A stretch of DNA of 64,000 bases from Kibdelosporangium philippinense (GCF_021390435.2 NZ_JAJVCN010000004.1:2026501-2090500), one strand, 5' to 3'; shown: positions 53,864 to 63,225, numbered from the stretch's first letter. Program-made: numbers and translations. The notes: generated from the sequence alone by a model not told the origin.

Positions 53864-54909
53864 GCACCGCCCCGGCCGAGCCGAGCGCGCAGGGTCAGTG
53901 GGAAGCGTGGAAGCGCAAGGAATTACCGCCGGTTGAGCGAGTGCGGGACGACCTGTGGTCGATCCCGGTGCCGATCCCGCACAATCCCTTGCGATACACG
54001 ATCACGTACCTGTCGGTGTCGGACTCCGGTGTCGTCGTGGTCGACCCAGGCTGGTTCGCGACCGAGACATGGGACGCTTTGGTTGCGGGACTTGAGATCG
54101 CGGGCGCGTCAGTGTCCGATGTGGTCGGTGTGGTGGTCACTCACATCCACGCGGACCACCACGGCCTGAGCGCGCGGCTGAAGCAAGAGTCGGGCGCGTG
54201 GATCGCGATGCACCCGGCAGAGCGTGAAGTCCTGCCGGTTCGGCTGTCCCAGACCACTTCGGACAATTTTGACCGAGACTGGTTGCGTGCTTCGGGCGTG
54301 CCCGTCGATGTCACGGAGAAGCTGTCCTTCAGCCCGGACACGATGAAACCGTTTATGGAACTGGCGTTGCCGGACATTCTATTGTCCGATGGCGACGTGG
54401 TCCCGGATGCCTCAGGGACAATGCGTGCAGTGTGGACACCTGGGCACACGCCCGGCCACATCTGTCTGCACGACTCGGTTCGTGGCGTGTTGCTGACCGG
54501 CGACCACGTGTTGCCCCGGATCAGCCCGAACATCGGGATGATGGTCGGCGATGACGATCCGTTGTCGAGTTACATCGCTTCTCTTGAACGTATCGCGGCT
54601 TACGACTCCGCTGAGGTTCTGCCCGCTCACGAATACCGGTTCCACGGTGTCGCCCGCCGGACGCTGGCGTTGATCAAGCATCATCAGGAACGCTGCGACG
54701 AGATTTCCACGGTGCTCCGAACACATGGGGACATGAACACGTGGCAGATCACGGAACGTTTGACCTGGTCACGCGGCTGGGAGAACGTCCGCGGGATGAT
54801 GCGGCGCAGCGCGATCGCGGAAACCGCGGCGCACCTGCAGTACATGCGCAAACTAGGCTCGGTGGAGTTGATCGACGGTGACGTGCGCCGCTGGCGCGCA
54901 GGCATGTAA
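53860..54909 (+). CDS. Metallo-beta-lactamase-fold hydrolase
   Basis: A 349-aa MBL-fold enzyme. The zinc motif THIHADHHGLSARLKQ (about residues 95-110), HTPGHICLHD and TGDHVLPRISPNIG supply the ligands, with a last His in PAHEYRFHG. A C-terminal helical winged domain (NTWQITERLTWSRGWENVRG) resembles that of LACTB2/lactonase-type hydrolases. It overlaps the LLM gene by 4 nt. The pair may oxidise and then hydrolyse a thioester or lactone substrate. Confidence 0.92.
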   Translation: MSTAPAEPSAQGQWEAWKRKELPPVERVRDDLWSIPVPIPHNPLRYTITYLSVSDSGVVVVDPGWFATETWDALVAGLEIAGASVSDVVGVVVTHIHADHHGLSARLKQESGAWIAMHPAEREVLPVRLSQTTSDNFDRDWLRASGVPVDVTEKLSFSPDTMKPFMELALPDILLSDGDVVPDASGTMRAVWTPGHTPGHICLHDSVRGVLLTGDHVLPRISPNIGMMVGDDDPLSSYIASLERIAAYDSAEVLPAHEYRFHGVARRTLALIKHHQERCDEISTVLRTHGDMNTWQITERLTWSRGWENVRGMMRRSAIAETAAHLQYMRKLGSVELIDGDVRRWRAGM

Positions 54910-54919
54910 CCACCCACCG

Positions 54920-55176
54920 CCGTGTCCACCTTTCCAGCACACCGTGTCCACCGTTGCAACACCATGAGTTGACCATTCCGGCACAGTGAAGTCGCACTTT
55001 GCTGGCCACACTGCGATTTCAAGGTGCCGGAGTGGCGGACACAGTGTGTCGGAACGTGCATTTCGGTGTGTCGCAACGGTGGACACGGTGTGCTGGAGTG
55101 GTGGACACGGTGTGTCGGAACGTGCATTTCGGTGTGTCGCAACGGTGGACACGGTGTGCCGGAACGGTGGACACGG
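54920..55176. repeat. Large inverted and 66-bp tandem repeat cluster
   Basis: The gap 54910-55238 has no gene. A left arm of about 44 bp (54920-54963, CCGTGTCCACC...GTTGCAACACC) is the near-exact complement of 55065-55110. The right side holds two 66-bp tandem copies starting at 55045 and 55111 (TGTGTCGGAACGTGCATT). The family also occurs at 4780-4945. The many open frames here are shadows of the repeat. Confidence 0.8.
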
Positions 55177-55186
55177 GCTTGGGTAT

Positions 55187-55233
55187 GACACTGCCGGTGG
55201 GAGGCCGTGTGTGGCCTTCCACCGGCAGGTGTC
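55187..55233 (-). terminator. Long hairpin terminator of the 55239-55670 gene
   Basis: GACACTGCCGGTGG and CCACCGGCAGGTGTC, with inner AGGCC/GGCCT pairs, form a stem of about 20 bp starting 5 bp past the stop of the minus-strand gene. Confidence 0.75.
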
Positions 55234-55238
55234 GGTTA

Positions 55239-55670
55239 TCAGGCGTCTTCGCCCAGGTCGGCGAGAGCCTGCTTGACCCTGGCCATCTCTTCCTGGAGCT
55301 CACGCAGCCGGGACTCGTGCTGCTCACGGGCCGCGTTGATCACCTCTTCGATCTGCGCGGCGATGTCCGGGTGCAGCTCGTGCGCGGCCTTGACGACAGC
55401 CGTCGCGGGAATCGTGAGTCCCTGCACGACGCGGGTGCTGCCGTGCATCAGGTCTGCCTGCCAGGCACCGTCGAGGGTGCCTGTCACCGTCAGCGTGAGC
55501 TCGACGGTCCGGGTCTTCTTCGCGGTGCTCTTGGCCCGAGTGGCCTTCTTGGGCTTCTCCTCGGCTGCGGGAGTCTCCTCCGCGGGAGCTTCGGTGCCCT
55601 GTCCGTTGGTCGAGGCAGGCACCTCCTCGTCACCGGGAGCGCTTGCCGCCTCGGCGGTAGGAGCGGTCAT
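55239..55670 (-). CDS. Charged hypothetical protein with C-terminal coiled coil
   Basis: A 143-aa protein. The first 55 residues are Ala/Glu/Lys-rich and disordered (EEKPKKATRAKSTAKKTRT). A small beta domain follows (TVELTLTVTGTLDGAWQADL, TRVVQGLTIPATAVVKAAHE), then a coiled coil (HESRLRELQEEMARVKQALA). AAAGGA precedes ATG 55670. The Lys/Ala-rich start could contact nucleic acid. It is divergent from cobQ and I do not recognise a function. Confidence 0.78.
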   Translation of the reverse strand: MTAPTAEAASAPGDEEVPASTNGQGTEAPAEETPAAEEKPKKATRAKSTAKKTRTVELTLTVTGTLDGAWQADLMHGSTRVVQGLTIPATAVVKAAHELHPDIAAQIEEVINAAREQHESRLRELQEEMARVKQALADLGEDA

Positions 55671-55777
55671 CCTGGTCCTTTCGTGGTCACGTGGAGGGAG
55701 TATCACATCCTAGAACACGTGTTCGACCGTGCGTGTTCCAGGGGGTGTCAAGACACTATCCCGATAGGGTTCGCCGG

Positions 55778-57295
55778 GTGAGCGGAGGCCTGCTGGTGGC
55801 CGGCACGTCGTCGGATGCCGGGAAGAGTGTGCTGGTCGCCGGCCTGTGCCGGTGGTTGGCGCGGCAAGGTGTGCGGGTCGCGCCGTTCAAGGCGCAGAAC
55901 ATGTCGAACAACTCCGTCGTGACGATGGAGGGTGGTGAGATCGGCCGGGCGCAGGCGCTGCAGTCGGCCGCGGCCGGGTTGGTGCCGAGTGTCCGGTTCA
56001 ATCCGGTCCTGCTCAAGCCGGGCGGTGACCGTACTTCCCAAGTTGTCCTGCTGGGCAAGGCCATTGGGCAGACGAGTGCGTTGTCCTATCGGGACCGCAA
56101 GCCCGAGTTGTTCGAGACGGTTCTGGCCACTTTGGAGGGCCTGCGGGCCGAGTACGACGTGGTCATCTGTGAGGGCGCGGGCTCGCCGACCGAGATCAAC
56201 CTCAGGCGTGACGACATCGCCAACATGGGCCTGGCCAGGGCCGCGAACCTGCCTGTGCTCGTGGTCGGCGACATCGACAGGGGCGGGGTCTTCGCCCATC
56301 TCTACGGCACGGTCGCGCTGCTCTCGCCCGCCGACCAAGCGCTTGTTTCAGGGTTTGTGATCAACAAGTTCCGTGGCGACCCGGCGCTGCTCAAGCCGGG
56401 GCTTGATCAGATCAACCAGCTGACCGGCCGACCGGTCCTCGGGGTCGTGCCGTGGAACGTGGATCTCTGGCTGGATGCCGAGGATTCGTTGTCCTACACC
56501 GCGGACGGCGTGGTTGGCAGGCCGAAGCCGCCGGTGGGGGAGCAGTGGCTGCGGGTCGCGGTGATCAGGCTGCCGAGGATCTCCAACGGCACCGACGTCG
56601 AGGCGTTGGCCTGCGAGCCGGGGGTTTCGGTGCGGTTCGTGACCGAGCCGTCCCGGCTTGCGGACGCCGACGTGATCGTGATCCCTGGTTCCAAGGCGAC
56701 CATTCACGACCTGGAATGGCTGCGGCACAACGGGCTCGCGGACGCGATCGGCGACCACGCGGCACGCGGGCTCCCAGTGATCGGGATCTGCGGCGGGTTC
56801 CAGATGCTGGGCACGAAGATCACCGATTCGTATGAATCCGGCGCGGGCACCGTGCCCGGGCTAGGTCTGCTAGACGTCGAGTTCGAGTTCCAGCGGGAGA
56901 AAATCCTCCGTCGCCTGGACGGGTTCGTTTTCGGCGAAGTCGCGACGGGCTACGAAATCCACCACGGTACGGTCGTGAACCAACCGGGCAACGGGCTCGT
57001 GACTCTGCCGGACGGTTCCCCCGAAGGTGTACTCAAGGGCGCGATCGCGGGCACGCACTGGCACGGTCTACTCGAGAACGACAAACCCCGACGGCACATC
57101 CTCGAGTGGGCGGCAGGACATGCGAACCGGAATTTCCGAGCGGCGGAAGACACGTCGTTCGCGCAGATCCGTGAGGCACAGCTGGATCTGCTGGCGGACT
57201 TGGTCGCCGAGCACCTCGACACCGACTTCCTACGCCGCCTGCTCGCCGATGGCGCGCCGTCCGGCTTGCCGATCTTGCCGCCTGGCGCACCGTAA
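55778..57295 (+). CDS. cobQ: Cobyric acid synthase
   Basis: A 505-aa glutamine-dependent amidotransferase that amidates four carboxyl groups of adenosylcobyrinic acid a,c-diamide. The synthase domain has LLVAGTSSDAGKSVLVAGLC (P-loop, residues 4-23), FKAQNMSNNSVVT and CEGAGSPTEINL. The C-terminal glutaminase domain has the nucleophile in IGICGGFQMLG (Cys near 339) and the catalytic His in YEIHHG (near 395). GTG 55778 is chosen because the upstream 29 codons are not CobQ-like. No riboswitch is seen upstream, unlike the other B12 units here. Confidence 0.97.
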   Translation: MSGGLLVAGTSSDAGKSVLVAGLCRWLARQGVRVAPFKAQNMSNNSVVTMEGGEIGRAQALQSAAAGLVPSVRFNPVLLKPGGDRTSQVVLLGKAIGQTSALSYRDRKPELFETVLATLEGLRAEYDVVICEGAGSPTEINLRRDDIANMGLARAANLPVLVVGDIDRGGVFAHLYGTVALLSPADQALVSGFVINKFRGDPALLKPGLDQINQLTGRPVLGVVPWNVDLWLDAEDSLSYTADGVVGRPKPPVGEQWLRVAVIRLPRISNGTDVEALACEPGVSVRFVTEPSRLADADVIVIPGSKATIHDLEWLRHNGLADAIGDHAARGLPVIGICGGFQMLGTKITDSYESGAGTVPGLGLLDVEFEFQREKILRRLDGFVFGEVATGYEIHHGTVVNQPGNGLVTLPDGSPEGVLKGAIAGTHWHGLLENDKPRRHILEWAAGHANRNFRAAEDTSFAQIREAQLDLLADLVAEHLDTDFLRRLLADGAPSGLPILPPGAP

Positions 57296-57357
57296 CCAAG
57301 TTTCAACCGCGCGGCGGCTTTCCTCCGAATGGCCCCAAATGCAAAAATAGGGCCAGT

Positions 57358-57371
57358 TGACAACGTTGTCA
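57358..57371. promoter_or_regulatory. LacI-type operator upstream of the GH92 gene
   Basis: TGACAACGTTGTCA is a perfect 14-bp palindrome with a central CG, 26 bp before the ATG. The pattern is typical of LacI-family sugar regulators. No lacI-type gene is in the window. Confidence 0.7.
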
Positions 57372-57397
57372 GCCTCCGTCCTTGCAGGAGGAACGCC

Positions 57398-60091
57398 ATG
57401 CGTGTACTCGCCGCGTTGGTAGGACTCGCGGCGGCGCTCATGTTCGCCGCCGTTCCCGCTTCGGCACAGCCAAGCCGAATAGCTGTCAGCGATCCCGCGC
57501 AGTACGTCAATCCCTTTGTCGGTACCAAACCCGGCGGGCCGGACTTCGGCCACGGCGGCGGGGCAGGCAACACCTTCCCCGGTTCGGTCGCGCCCTTCGG
57601 GATGATGCAGTGGAGCCCGGACACCGTGCTGCATCAGCATGGCGGCTACCACTACGACGACAACCGAATCAAAGGCTTCAGCCTGACGCACCTGTCCGGC
57701 CCCGGCTGCAGCGACTTCGGCAACATCCCGTTCATGCCGACCCTTGGTTCGAGTCCGGTCAGCAACTACACGTTCTCCCACGCGAACGAGTCCGCGTCGC
57801 CTGGCTACTACTCCGTCGGCTTCACCAACGGTCTGCGCACCGAGTTGACCACGACAACTCGCTCCGGGATGGCCCGATTCACCTATCCCGCAGGGCAACA
57901 GGCATCGTTGTCCGTGGACGCGGCGAAGGCGTTCAACGCGGCCAGCGGAACGATCACCATCGGGTCCAACACGATGTCGGGCTACACCGACAGCGGCGGC
58001 TTCTGCGGCGCCGGGAACCGGTACCGCCTGTTCTTCCACGCCGTTTTCGACACTCCATTCGCGACATCCGGTGTCGCGGGCGCGGACGGCAAGGTCGACA
58101 AGAGCCGCAAATCCATCAGTGGCAAGAGTGGCGTGCTCCAGCAGCGTAAAGGCGCGGAAACGCGTAAGGGCCCGGCGGTCACGAGCGACATCACTCCGCT
58201 CGCGGCCTCAGCGTTCGTGTCCTTCAACGCGACCACAGTGACTGCCAGGGTGGGGATCTCCTTCGTCAGCCTGGAAGGCGCGCAGGCGAACCTGAACTCG
58301 GAGCAAGGATCCAGGAGCTTCGACGAGGTCCGGACCAGCACGCGCAACGCATGGAACACCCTGCTCGGCCGGATCGATGTCAGCGGCGGCACCGACACGC
58401 AGCTGCGTACCCTCTACACCAGTCTGTACCACTCCTTGATACACCCCAACGTGTTCAGTGACGTCAGCGGCCAGTACATGGGCTTCGACCGGCAGGTCCA
58501 CTCGGTGTCCGGCGGGAGGGCGCAGTACGCCAACTTCTCCGGCTGGGACGTCTACCGGTCCCAAGTCGCGCTCATAGCGCTGATCGCGCCCTCGCAAGCG
58601 GCCGACATAGCGCAGTCGGCGATCAACCAAGCCGTGTACGGCGGATATTACGACCGGTGGACGGTCGCCAACGGCGGAACTGGCGTGATGAACGGCGATC
58701 CATTGCCGATCATCGTGTCCACAATGCACGCCTTCGGTGCCACGAACTTCGCCGCGGCCGACGGTCTGAGGAGAATGGTCGCCGGCGTCAACGACATTCG
58801 GGAACGACCTGGCTGGTTGCAGTTCAACCAGTACGGCTACGTCCCGACCGGTTTGCCGGACGTATGGGGATCGGCGTCCACCACGCTCGAATACACCAGC
58901 GCGGACTTCGCGATCTCGCAGCTGGCAGCCAGACTCGGTGACAGCGCGACCGCCGAGAACTTCCTGCGGCGCGCCCAGAACTGGCGCAGTATCTTCGAAT
59001 CGGGCAGCAAGTACATCCAGCCGCGCAACGCCGACACGTCGTTCCCGCCGTTCAGCCCGACCCAGGAGAACGAGTTCGTCGAAGGCAACGGCGGCCAGTA
59101 CGCCTGGATGGTTCCCTACAACCACCGAGGCCTGTTCGACGCCATGGGCGGCAACGGTCCCGTAGTGTCCCGATTGGACTCGTTCTTCACCGAGCTGAAC
59201 GCGGGCCCGACCAAGAACAAGGCCTATCTCGGCAACGAGCCGACGCTGAACACACCGTGGGCGTACGCCTACGCGGGCGCGCCGTACAAGACCCAGGATG
59301 TCGTCCGGCGAGCGTTGACCACGTTGTTCACGCCGCTGCCGGAAGGCATCGTCGGCAACGACGACCTCGGCCAGATGTCGTCGTGGGCAGTCTGGGCGGC
59401 GCTCGGGATGTACCCGCAGGCGCCGGGCCGGGCCGAGCTAGTGCTTGCTTCGCCACAGTTCCCGAGCATCACGATCAGCCGGGGCAACGGCCGCACGATC
59501 ACGATCAACGCCCCGAACGCCTCGGACAGCGCCAAATATGTGCAAAGCCTGCGCGTGAACGGCCAGAGCTCGAACAGGGCGTGGCTGCCACAGTCCTTTG
59601 TGGCCAACGGTGGCACGCTGGACTTCACGCTCGGCACCAGCCCGAACACCTCATGGGCCAGCGCGCCGGGCGACGCTCCGCCGTCCTTCGACGTCGGCCC
59701 GGCGACACCGAGGAGCGGCGGAATCGTCGGCCTTGCCAACAAGTGCGTTGACGCCGAGCCCGCCCAGACCACCAACGGCGCCCCGATCCGGCTGTGGGAC
59801 TGCAACGGATCGCCCGCACAGCAATGGTCATTCGCGTCCGACGGCACGGTCCGAGCCCTCGGGCGGTGTATGGACGTCGCCAGCAGCGGACGTAACAACG
59901 GCACGAAGGTCCATTTGTGGGACTGCAACGGAACCGGCGCGCAGCAATGGTGGCCACGGCCGAACGGCGCCTTGGTGAATCCGCCGTCCAGCAAGTGCCT
60001 TGACGTCCCGAACAGCAACTCCGCCAACGGAACCCAGCTGCAGATCTACGACTGCAACGGAACCGGAGCCCAGACCTGGCGGCTGCCGTAA
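57398..60091 (+). CDS. Secreted GH92 alpha-mannosidase with ricin-type lectin domain
   Basis: An 897-aa secreted enzyme. The signal peptide is MRVLAALVGLAAALMFAAVP with an ASA-Q cleavage site. The GH92 region shows YVNPFVGTKPGG, GNTFPGSVAPFGMMQWSPDT, FSLTHLSGPGC, NFSGWDVYRSQ and the catalytic-site NDDLGQMSSWAVWAALGMYP. A C-terminal ricin-B-like trefoil (about 770-897) carries three Q-x-W motifs (AQQWSF, AQQWWP, AQTWRL). The family are calcium-dependent exo-mannosidases acting on mannan or N-glycans. AGGAGG precedes the ATG. A LacI-type operator controls it. Confidence 0.96.
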   Translation: MRVLAALVGLAAALMFAAVPASAQPSRIAVSDPAQYVNPFVGTKPGGPDFGHGGGAGNTFPGSVAPFGMMQWSPDTVLHQHGGYHYDDNRIKGFSLTHLSGPGCSDFGNIPFMPTLGSSPVSNYTFSHANESASPGYYSVGFTNGLRTELTTTTRSGMARFTYPAGQQASLSVDAAKAFNAASGTITIGSNTMSGYTDSGGFCGAGNRYRLFFHAVFDTPFATSGVAGADGKVDKSRKSISGKSGVLQQRKGAETRKGPAVTSDITPLAASAFVSFNATTVTARVGISFVSLEGAQANLNSEQGSRSFDEVRTSTRNAWNTLLGRIDVSGGTDTQLRTLYTSLYHSLIHPNVFSDVSGQYMGFDRQVHSVSGGRAQYANFSGWDVYRSQVALIALIAPSQAADIAQSAINQAVYGGYYDRWTVANGGTGVMNGDPLPIIVSTMHAFGATNFAAADGLRRMVAGVNDIRERPGWLQFNQYGYVPTGLPDVWGSASTTLEYTSADFAISQLAARLGDSATAENFLRRAQNWRSIFESGSKYIQPRNADTSFPPFSPTQENEFVEGNGGQYAWMVPYNHRGLFDAMGGNGPVVSRLDSFFTELNAGPTKNKAYLGNEPTLNTPWAYAYAGAPYKTQDVVRRALTTLFTPLPEGIVGNDDLGQMSSWAVWAALGMYPQAPGRAELVLASPQFPSITISRGNGRTITINAPNASDSAKYVQSLRVNGQSSNRAWLPQSFVANGGTLDFTLGTSPNTSWASAPGDAPPSFDVGPATPRSGGIVGLANKCVDAEPAQTTNGAPIRLWDCNGSPAQQWSFASDGTVRALGRCMDVASSGRNNGTKVHLWDCNGTGAQQWWPRPNGALVNPPSSKCLDVPNSNSANGTQLQIYDCNGTGAQTWRLP

Positions 60092-60097
60092 ACCCAA

Positions 60098-60134
60098 GGG
60101 CCGGTCATTCCCGCAGCATGGGAATGACCGGCCC
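60098..60134. terminator. Bidirectional terminator hairpin
   Basis: GGGCCGGTCATTCCC and GGGAATGACCGGCCC pair perfectly over 15 bp around GCAGCAT, between the convergent GH92 and LLM genes. The LLM stop codon lies inside the left arm. Confidence 0.85.
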
Positions 60135-60976
60135 AAATGCCTCGTAAGCCGGTTCGAGCACGGTGACGTAACTGATCCCGAACCGGTCCCGCTGTGCCCG
60201 CAGCTGCTCGGCGATCTGCTCGTACGTACCGACCAGCATCGCCGGGACGTCCAGCAGGAAATCAGCGGTGATATCCAGCCCGAACTGCCGGATTTGCTCC
60301 TCGATCGCACCACGCCGGTCGTCGGTCACGACCACCGACTGGATCAACAGGTTCGACTCGTAGTCACGGCCGCCTGCCGCTTGCTGAACGAACTTCACCC
60401 GTTCATCGAGCTCATCGGCCGTGATGAAGGCCAGCGGCGGCGTCTGGTCCGGCACGGCCTTGAGCCCGGCGAACGCCACGATGTCGGCTTGCTCGGCGGC
60501 CAATCGCAGTACACGGTCGCCGTTGCCGCCGACCATGATCGGCATGGACTGGCCGACCTTTTCCGCTGCCGTACGGATTTTGTGGACCGTGTCGACCAGA
60601 TGCGTGACGCGTTCGCCCGCACTGGGCCAGCCGAGACCGGCCTCCACGAACTCCTCGCGGACATACCCGGCCCCCAAGCCGAGTTCAAGCCTGCCTTCGG
60701 AGTACGTGTTCACCGCGAACGCGTCGCGGGCAAGCAGTGTGGGGTTCCAGAAACCGGCGTTGAGCACGAACGTCCCCAGTCGCGGGCGGGTGGTGACCTC
60801 CGCGGTGAGCGTCAACGACGGGAACGGCGCTCCCATGGACAGGTGATCTGGCATCAGGATCACGTCGTAGCCGAGTTCCTCCGCCCGGCGGCCCAGCGCG
60901 ATCAACACTGTGCGATCCACTCGGCGCGGTCACCGACCGCGGTCATGTTGACACCGAACCGAAATGCGCGAGTCAT
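60105..60976 (-). CDS. LLM-class F420-dependent oxidoreductase (TIGR03621-like), frameshifted near the start
   Basis: The main frame (from GTG 60920) encodes LGRRAEELGYDVILMPDHLS, TTRPRLGTFVLNAGFWNPTL and YSEGRLELGLGAGYVREEFV, clear LLM signatures. The expected first strand, MTRAFRFGVNMTAVGDRAEW, is encoded upstream from ATG 60976 in another frame. Between them a 14-nt insertion (60898-60911, flanked by GCGAT direct repeats) breaks the frame. Removing it restores EWIALGRRAEELGYDV. The short form from GTG 60920 would lack the first barrel strand and is probably inactive. A sequencing error is less likely than for a single base. Confidence 0.85.
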
Positions 60977-61059
60977 GGCCGCAACGTACCAAGATGTGGT
61001 GCTCGACACGGCCCCGTTGTTGGGGATCGGGCATGCGGGATGCGACGATGGCTTCAGGT

Positions 61060-61215
61060 CGTGTCTCGAAGTCCCCGTTCGATGAGAGGCGGGGCTATCG
61101 CGGACGGGGGCTTTGAGACATGGCCTAGTGCGATCGCGGAGGAAACCGGTGCGATTCCGGTGCGGTCCCGCCACTGTGACCAGGCCTGACGGCTTGGGAG
61201 CCAGACACTCCGCCC
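61060..61215 (+). ncRNA. Cobalamin (B12) riboswitch upstream of the chelatase-cobO-cobB operon
   Basis: The conserved core reads GGAGGAAACCGGTGCGATTC, then GGTGCGGTCCCGCCACTGTG, then GGGAGCCAGACACTC. Upstream GTCTCGAAGTCCCCG can pair with CGGGGGCTTTGAGAC as an outer helix. The downstream start is about 70 bp away. B12 should repress this operon. Edges are approximate. Confidence 0.93.
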
Positions 61216-61287
61216 GCGCTCGGGTACGCGCCCGCGTGCCCGTGGCTCTCGACTTCGGGCGTGGACACCCGGGGAAAGGATCTCGCT

Positions 61288-63213
61288 GTGCGCTTCCCGT
61301 TCTCCGCGATCGTCGGGCACGACGACATGCGGATGGCCCTGCTTCTCAACGCGGTGCATCCGGGCATCGGGGGAGTGCTGGTCAGAGGCGAGAAAGGCAC
61401 CGCGAAATCGACGATCGTCCGTGCCCTCGCGGCTCTGCTGCCCGCCGTTGACGTCGTCCCGAGCTGCCGTTTCGCGTGCGACCCGGCCAACCCTGATCCC
61501 GCTTGCCCTGACGCGCCGCACACCGGCGCTGACCAGCGCCCGGCCCGTCTGGTGGAGCTGCCGGTCGGCGCGACCGAGGACCGCCTGGTCGGATCGCTGG
61601 ACCTGGAGCGCGCGTTGACCGAGGGCGTCCGGGCGTACCAGCCAGGTCTGCTCGCGGCCGCGCATCGTGGAGTTTTGTACGTCGACGAGGTCAACCTGCT
61701 GCACGATCACCTGGTCGACCTGCTGCTGGACGCGGCCGCGATGGGCCGTGCGCACGTCGAGCGGGAGGGCGTCTCGATCTCGCACGCGGCGAGCTTCCTC
61801 CTGGTCGGGACCATGAACCCGGAGGAAGGCGAGCTGCGGCCGCAGCTGCTGGACCGGTTCGGGCTGACCGTGCACGTGGTGTCGTCGCGCGATGTGGCGA
61901 CCCGGACCGAGGTGATCCGTCGCCGATTGGCGTTCGAAACGGATCCTTCAGGTTTCGCGGCGCAATGGGCTGCCGCGGACGCGGATCTGGCGGCGCAGAT
62001 TGTCAAGGCGCGCAATGCTTTGCCTGGTGTCGTGTTGCCGGATTCCGAGCTTCGCCGGATTGCTTCGGTTTGCGCTTCGTTCGAAGTGGACGGTATGCGG
62101 GCCGACCTCGTCGTCGCTCGTACGGCGATCGCGCACGCTGCCTGGCGCGGCGGCGATGCCGTGAACGCGGATGACGTCGAAGTCGCTGTGCGGCTCGCTT
62201 TGCCGCATCGTCGGCGCCGGGATCCCTTCGACGAGCCGGGAATCGACGAGCAGCAGCTTCAGGAAGCCTTGCAGAACGCGGCCGAGCAGGAAGGCCCCGA
62301 GGACGATCCGGACGGCCCGGACGATGGCGGCGGCGAACTTCCGAGTAACGCTGAGCAGCCGCAGGGACCGTCGAGTGGCGGCGGTGATCAGCCGCCGGTG
62401 CCACCCGCGCCCGCTTTCAAAGCCAGGCTCTTGCAGGTTCCGGGCGTCGGTGAGGGTGCCCCTGGGCGCCGATCCCGTGCCACCGCACGCAATGGCTATA
62501 CGGTTCGTCCGTCCACTGTAGAGGGCAACGGATTGCACATCGTGGGCACGTTGTCGGCAGCCGCGCCACATCAGGCCGCGCGAGGCCGGGACAGCGCCGG
62601 ATTGGTGCTGCGCGGCGAGGACCTGAGGCTGGCTGTCCGTGAGGGCAAGGAAAGCAACCTTGTTCTGTTCTGTGTGGACGCTTCCGGGTCGATGGCTGCC
62701 CGCAAACGTATGTCGGCGGTGACTGGCGCCGTTTTGTCGTTGCTGCGGGACGCGTATCAACGGCGTGACAAGGTTGGTGTGGTTACCTTCCGGGGTAACT
62801 CGGCTGAGGTGACGTTGCCTCCGACGTCCTCTGTGGACGCAGCCGCGGCCAGGTTGAAGGGGCTGCGGACCGGTGGCCGCACACCGCTTGCCGACGGTTT
62901 GTTGCGAGCGCGTCGAGTCCTTGCGGCTGAACGGCTTCGCGACCCGCGCAGGCGGCCTCTGCTCGTGCTGCTGACCGATGGCCGGGCGACGCAGACCGCC
63001 GGTGGCCGCGACCCGATGGACGACGCGATGCGCGCGGCCGGAATGCTTGCCGCGGACGGGATCCCGAACATCGTGGTCGACTGCGAGCAGGGCTACGTCA
63101 AGCTCGGCCTGGCTGCCAGGCTGGCCGCGGTGATGGGCGGGACCTGCCTGCGGCTGGCCGAACTGTCGGCCGACCAGGTCACCGGCGTGGTCCGGGCAGC
63201 GCGCGCGGCGTAA
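61288..63213 (+). CDS. Mg-chelatase-type cobaltochelatase, fused I and D subunits
   Basis: A 641-aa fusion. Residues 1-320 are an AAA+ ChlI-like ATPase: VRGEKGTAKSTIVRALAALL (Walker A, about 34), GVLYVDEVNLLHDHLVDLLL (Walker B) and LVGTMNPEEGELRPQLLDRF. A Pro/Asp/Gly-rich linker spans about 325-385. The C-terminal von Willebrand A domain has the MIDAS motif FCVDASGSMAARKRMSA (about 462). Such proteins pair with a CobN-type subunit to insert cobalt into the corrin ring. No cobN is in the window. GTG 61288 with AAAGGA upstream is preferred over GTG 61261. Confidence 0.93.
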   Translation: MRFPFSAIVGHDDMRMALLLNAVHPGIGGVLVRGEKGTAKSTIVRALAALLPAVDVVPSCRFACDPANPDPACPDAPHTGADQRPARLVELPVGATEDRLVGSLDLERALTEGVRAYQPGLLAAAHRGVLYVDEVNLLHDHLVDLLLDAAAMGRAHVEREGVSISHAASFLLVGTMNPEEGELRPQLLDRFGLTVHVVSSRDVATRTEVIRRRLAFETDPSGFAAQWAAADADLAAQIVKARNALPGVVLPDSELRRIASVCASFEVDGMRADLVVARTAIAHAAWRGGDAVNADDVEVAVRLALPHRRRRDPFDEPGIDEQQLQEALQNAAEQEGPEDDPDGPDDGGGELPSNAEQPQGPSSGGGDQPPVPPAPAFKARLLQVPGVGEGAPGRRSRATARNGYTVRPSTVEGNGLHIVGTLSAAAPHQAARGRDSAGLVLRGEDLRLAVREGKESNLVLFCVDASGSMAARKRMSAVTGAVLSLLRDAYQRRDKVGVVTFRGNSAEVTLPPTSSVDAAAARLKGLRTGGRTPLADGLLRARRVLAAERLRDPRRRPLLVLLTDGRATQTAGGRDPMDDAMRAAGMLAADGIPNIVVDCEQGYVKLGLAARLAAVMGGTCLRLAELSADQVTGVVRAARAA

Positions 63214-63225
63214 GGAGAAACCGAA

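Noticed and set aside
55045..55176. 66-bp tandem repeats considered as a CRISPR array
   Set aside because: The units are directly adjacent with no unique spacers and no cas genes are present.
54999..55781. Plus-strand 260-aa frame in the inverted-repeat region
   Set aside because: It reads through the repeat units and then antisense through the small charged gene.
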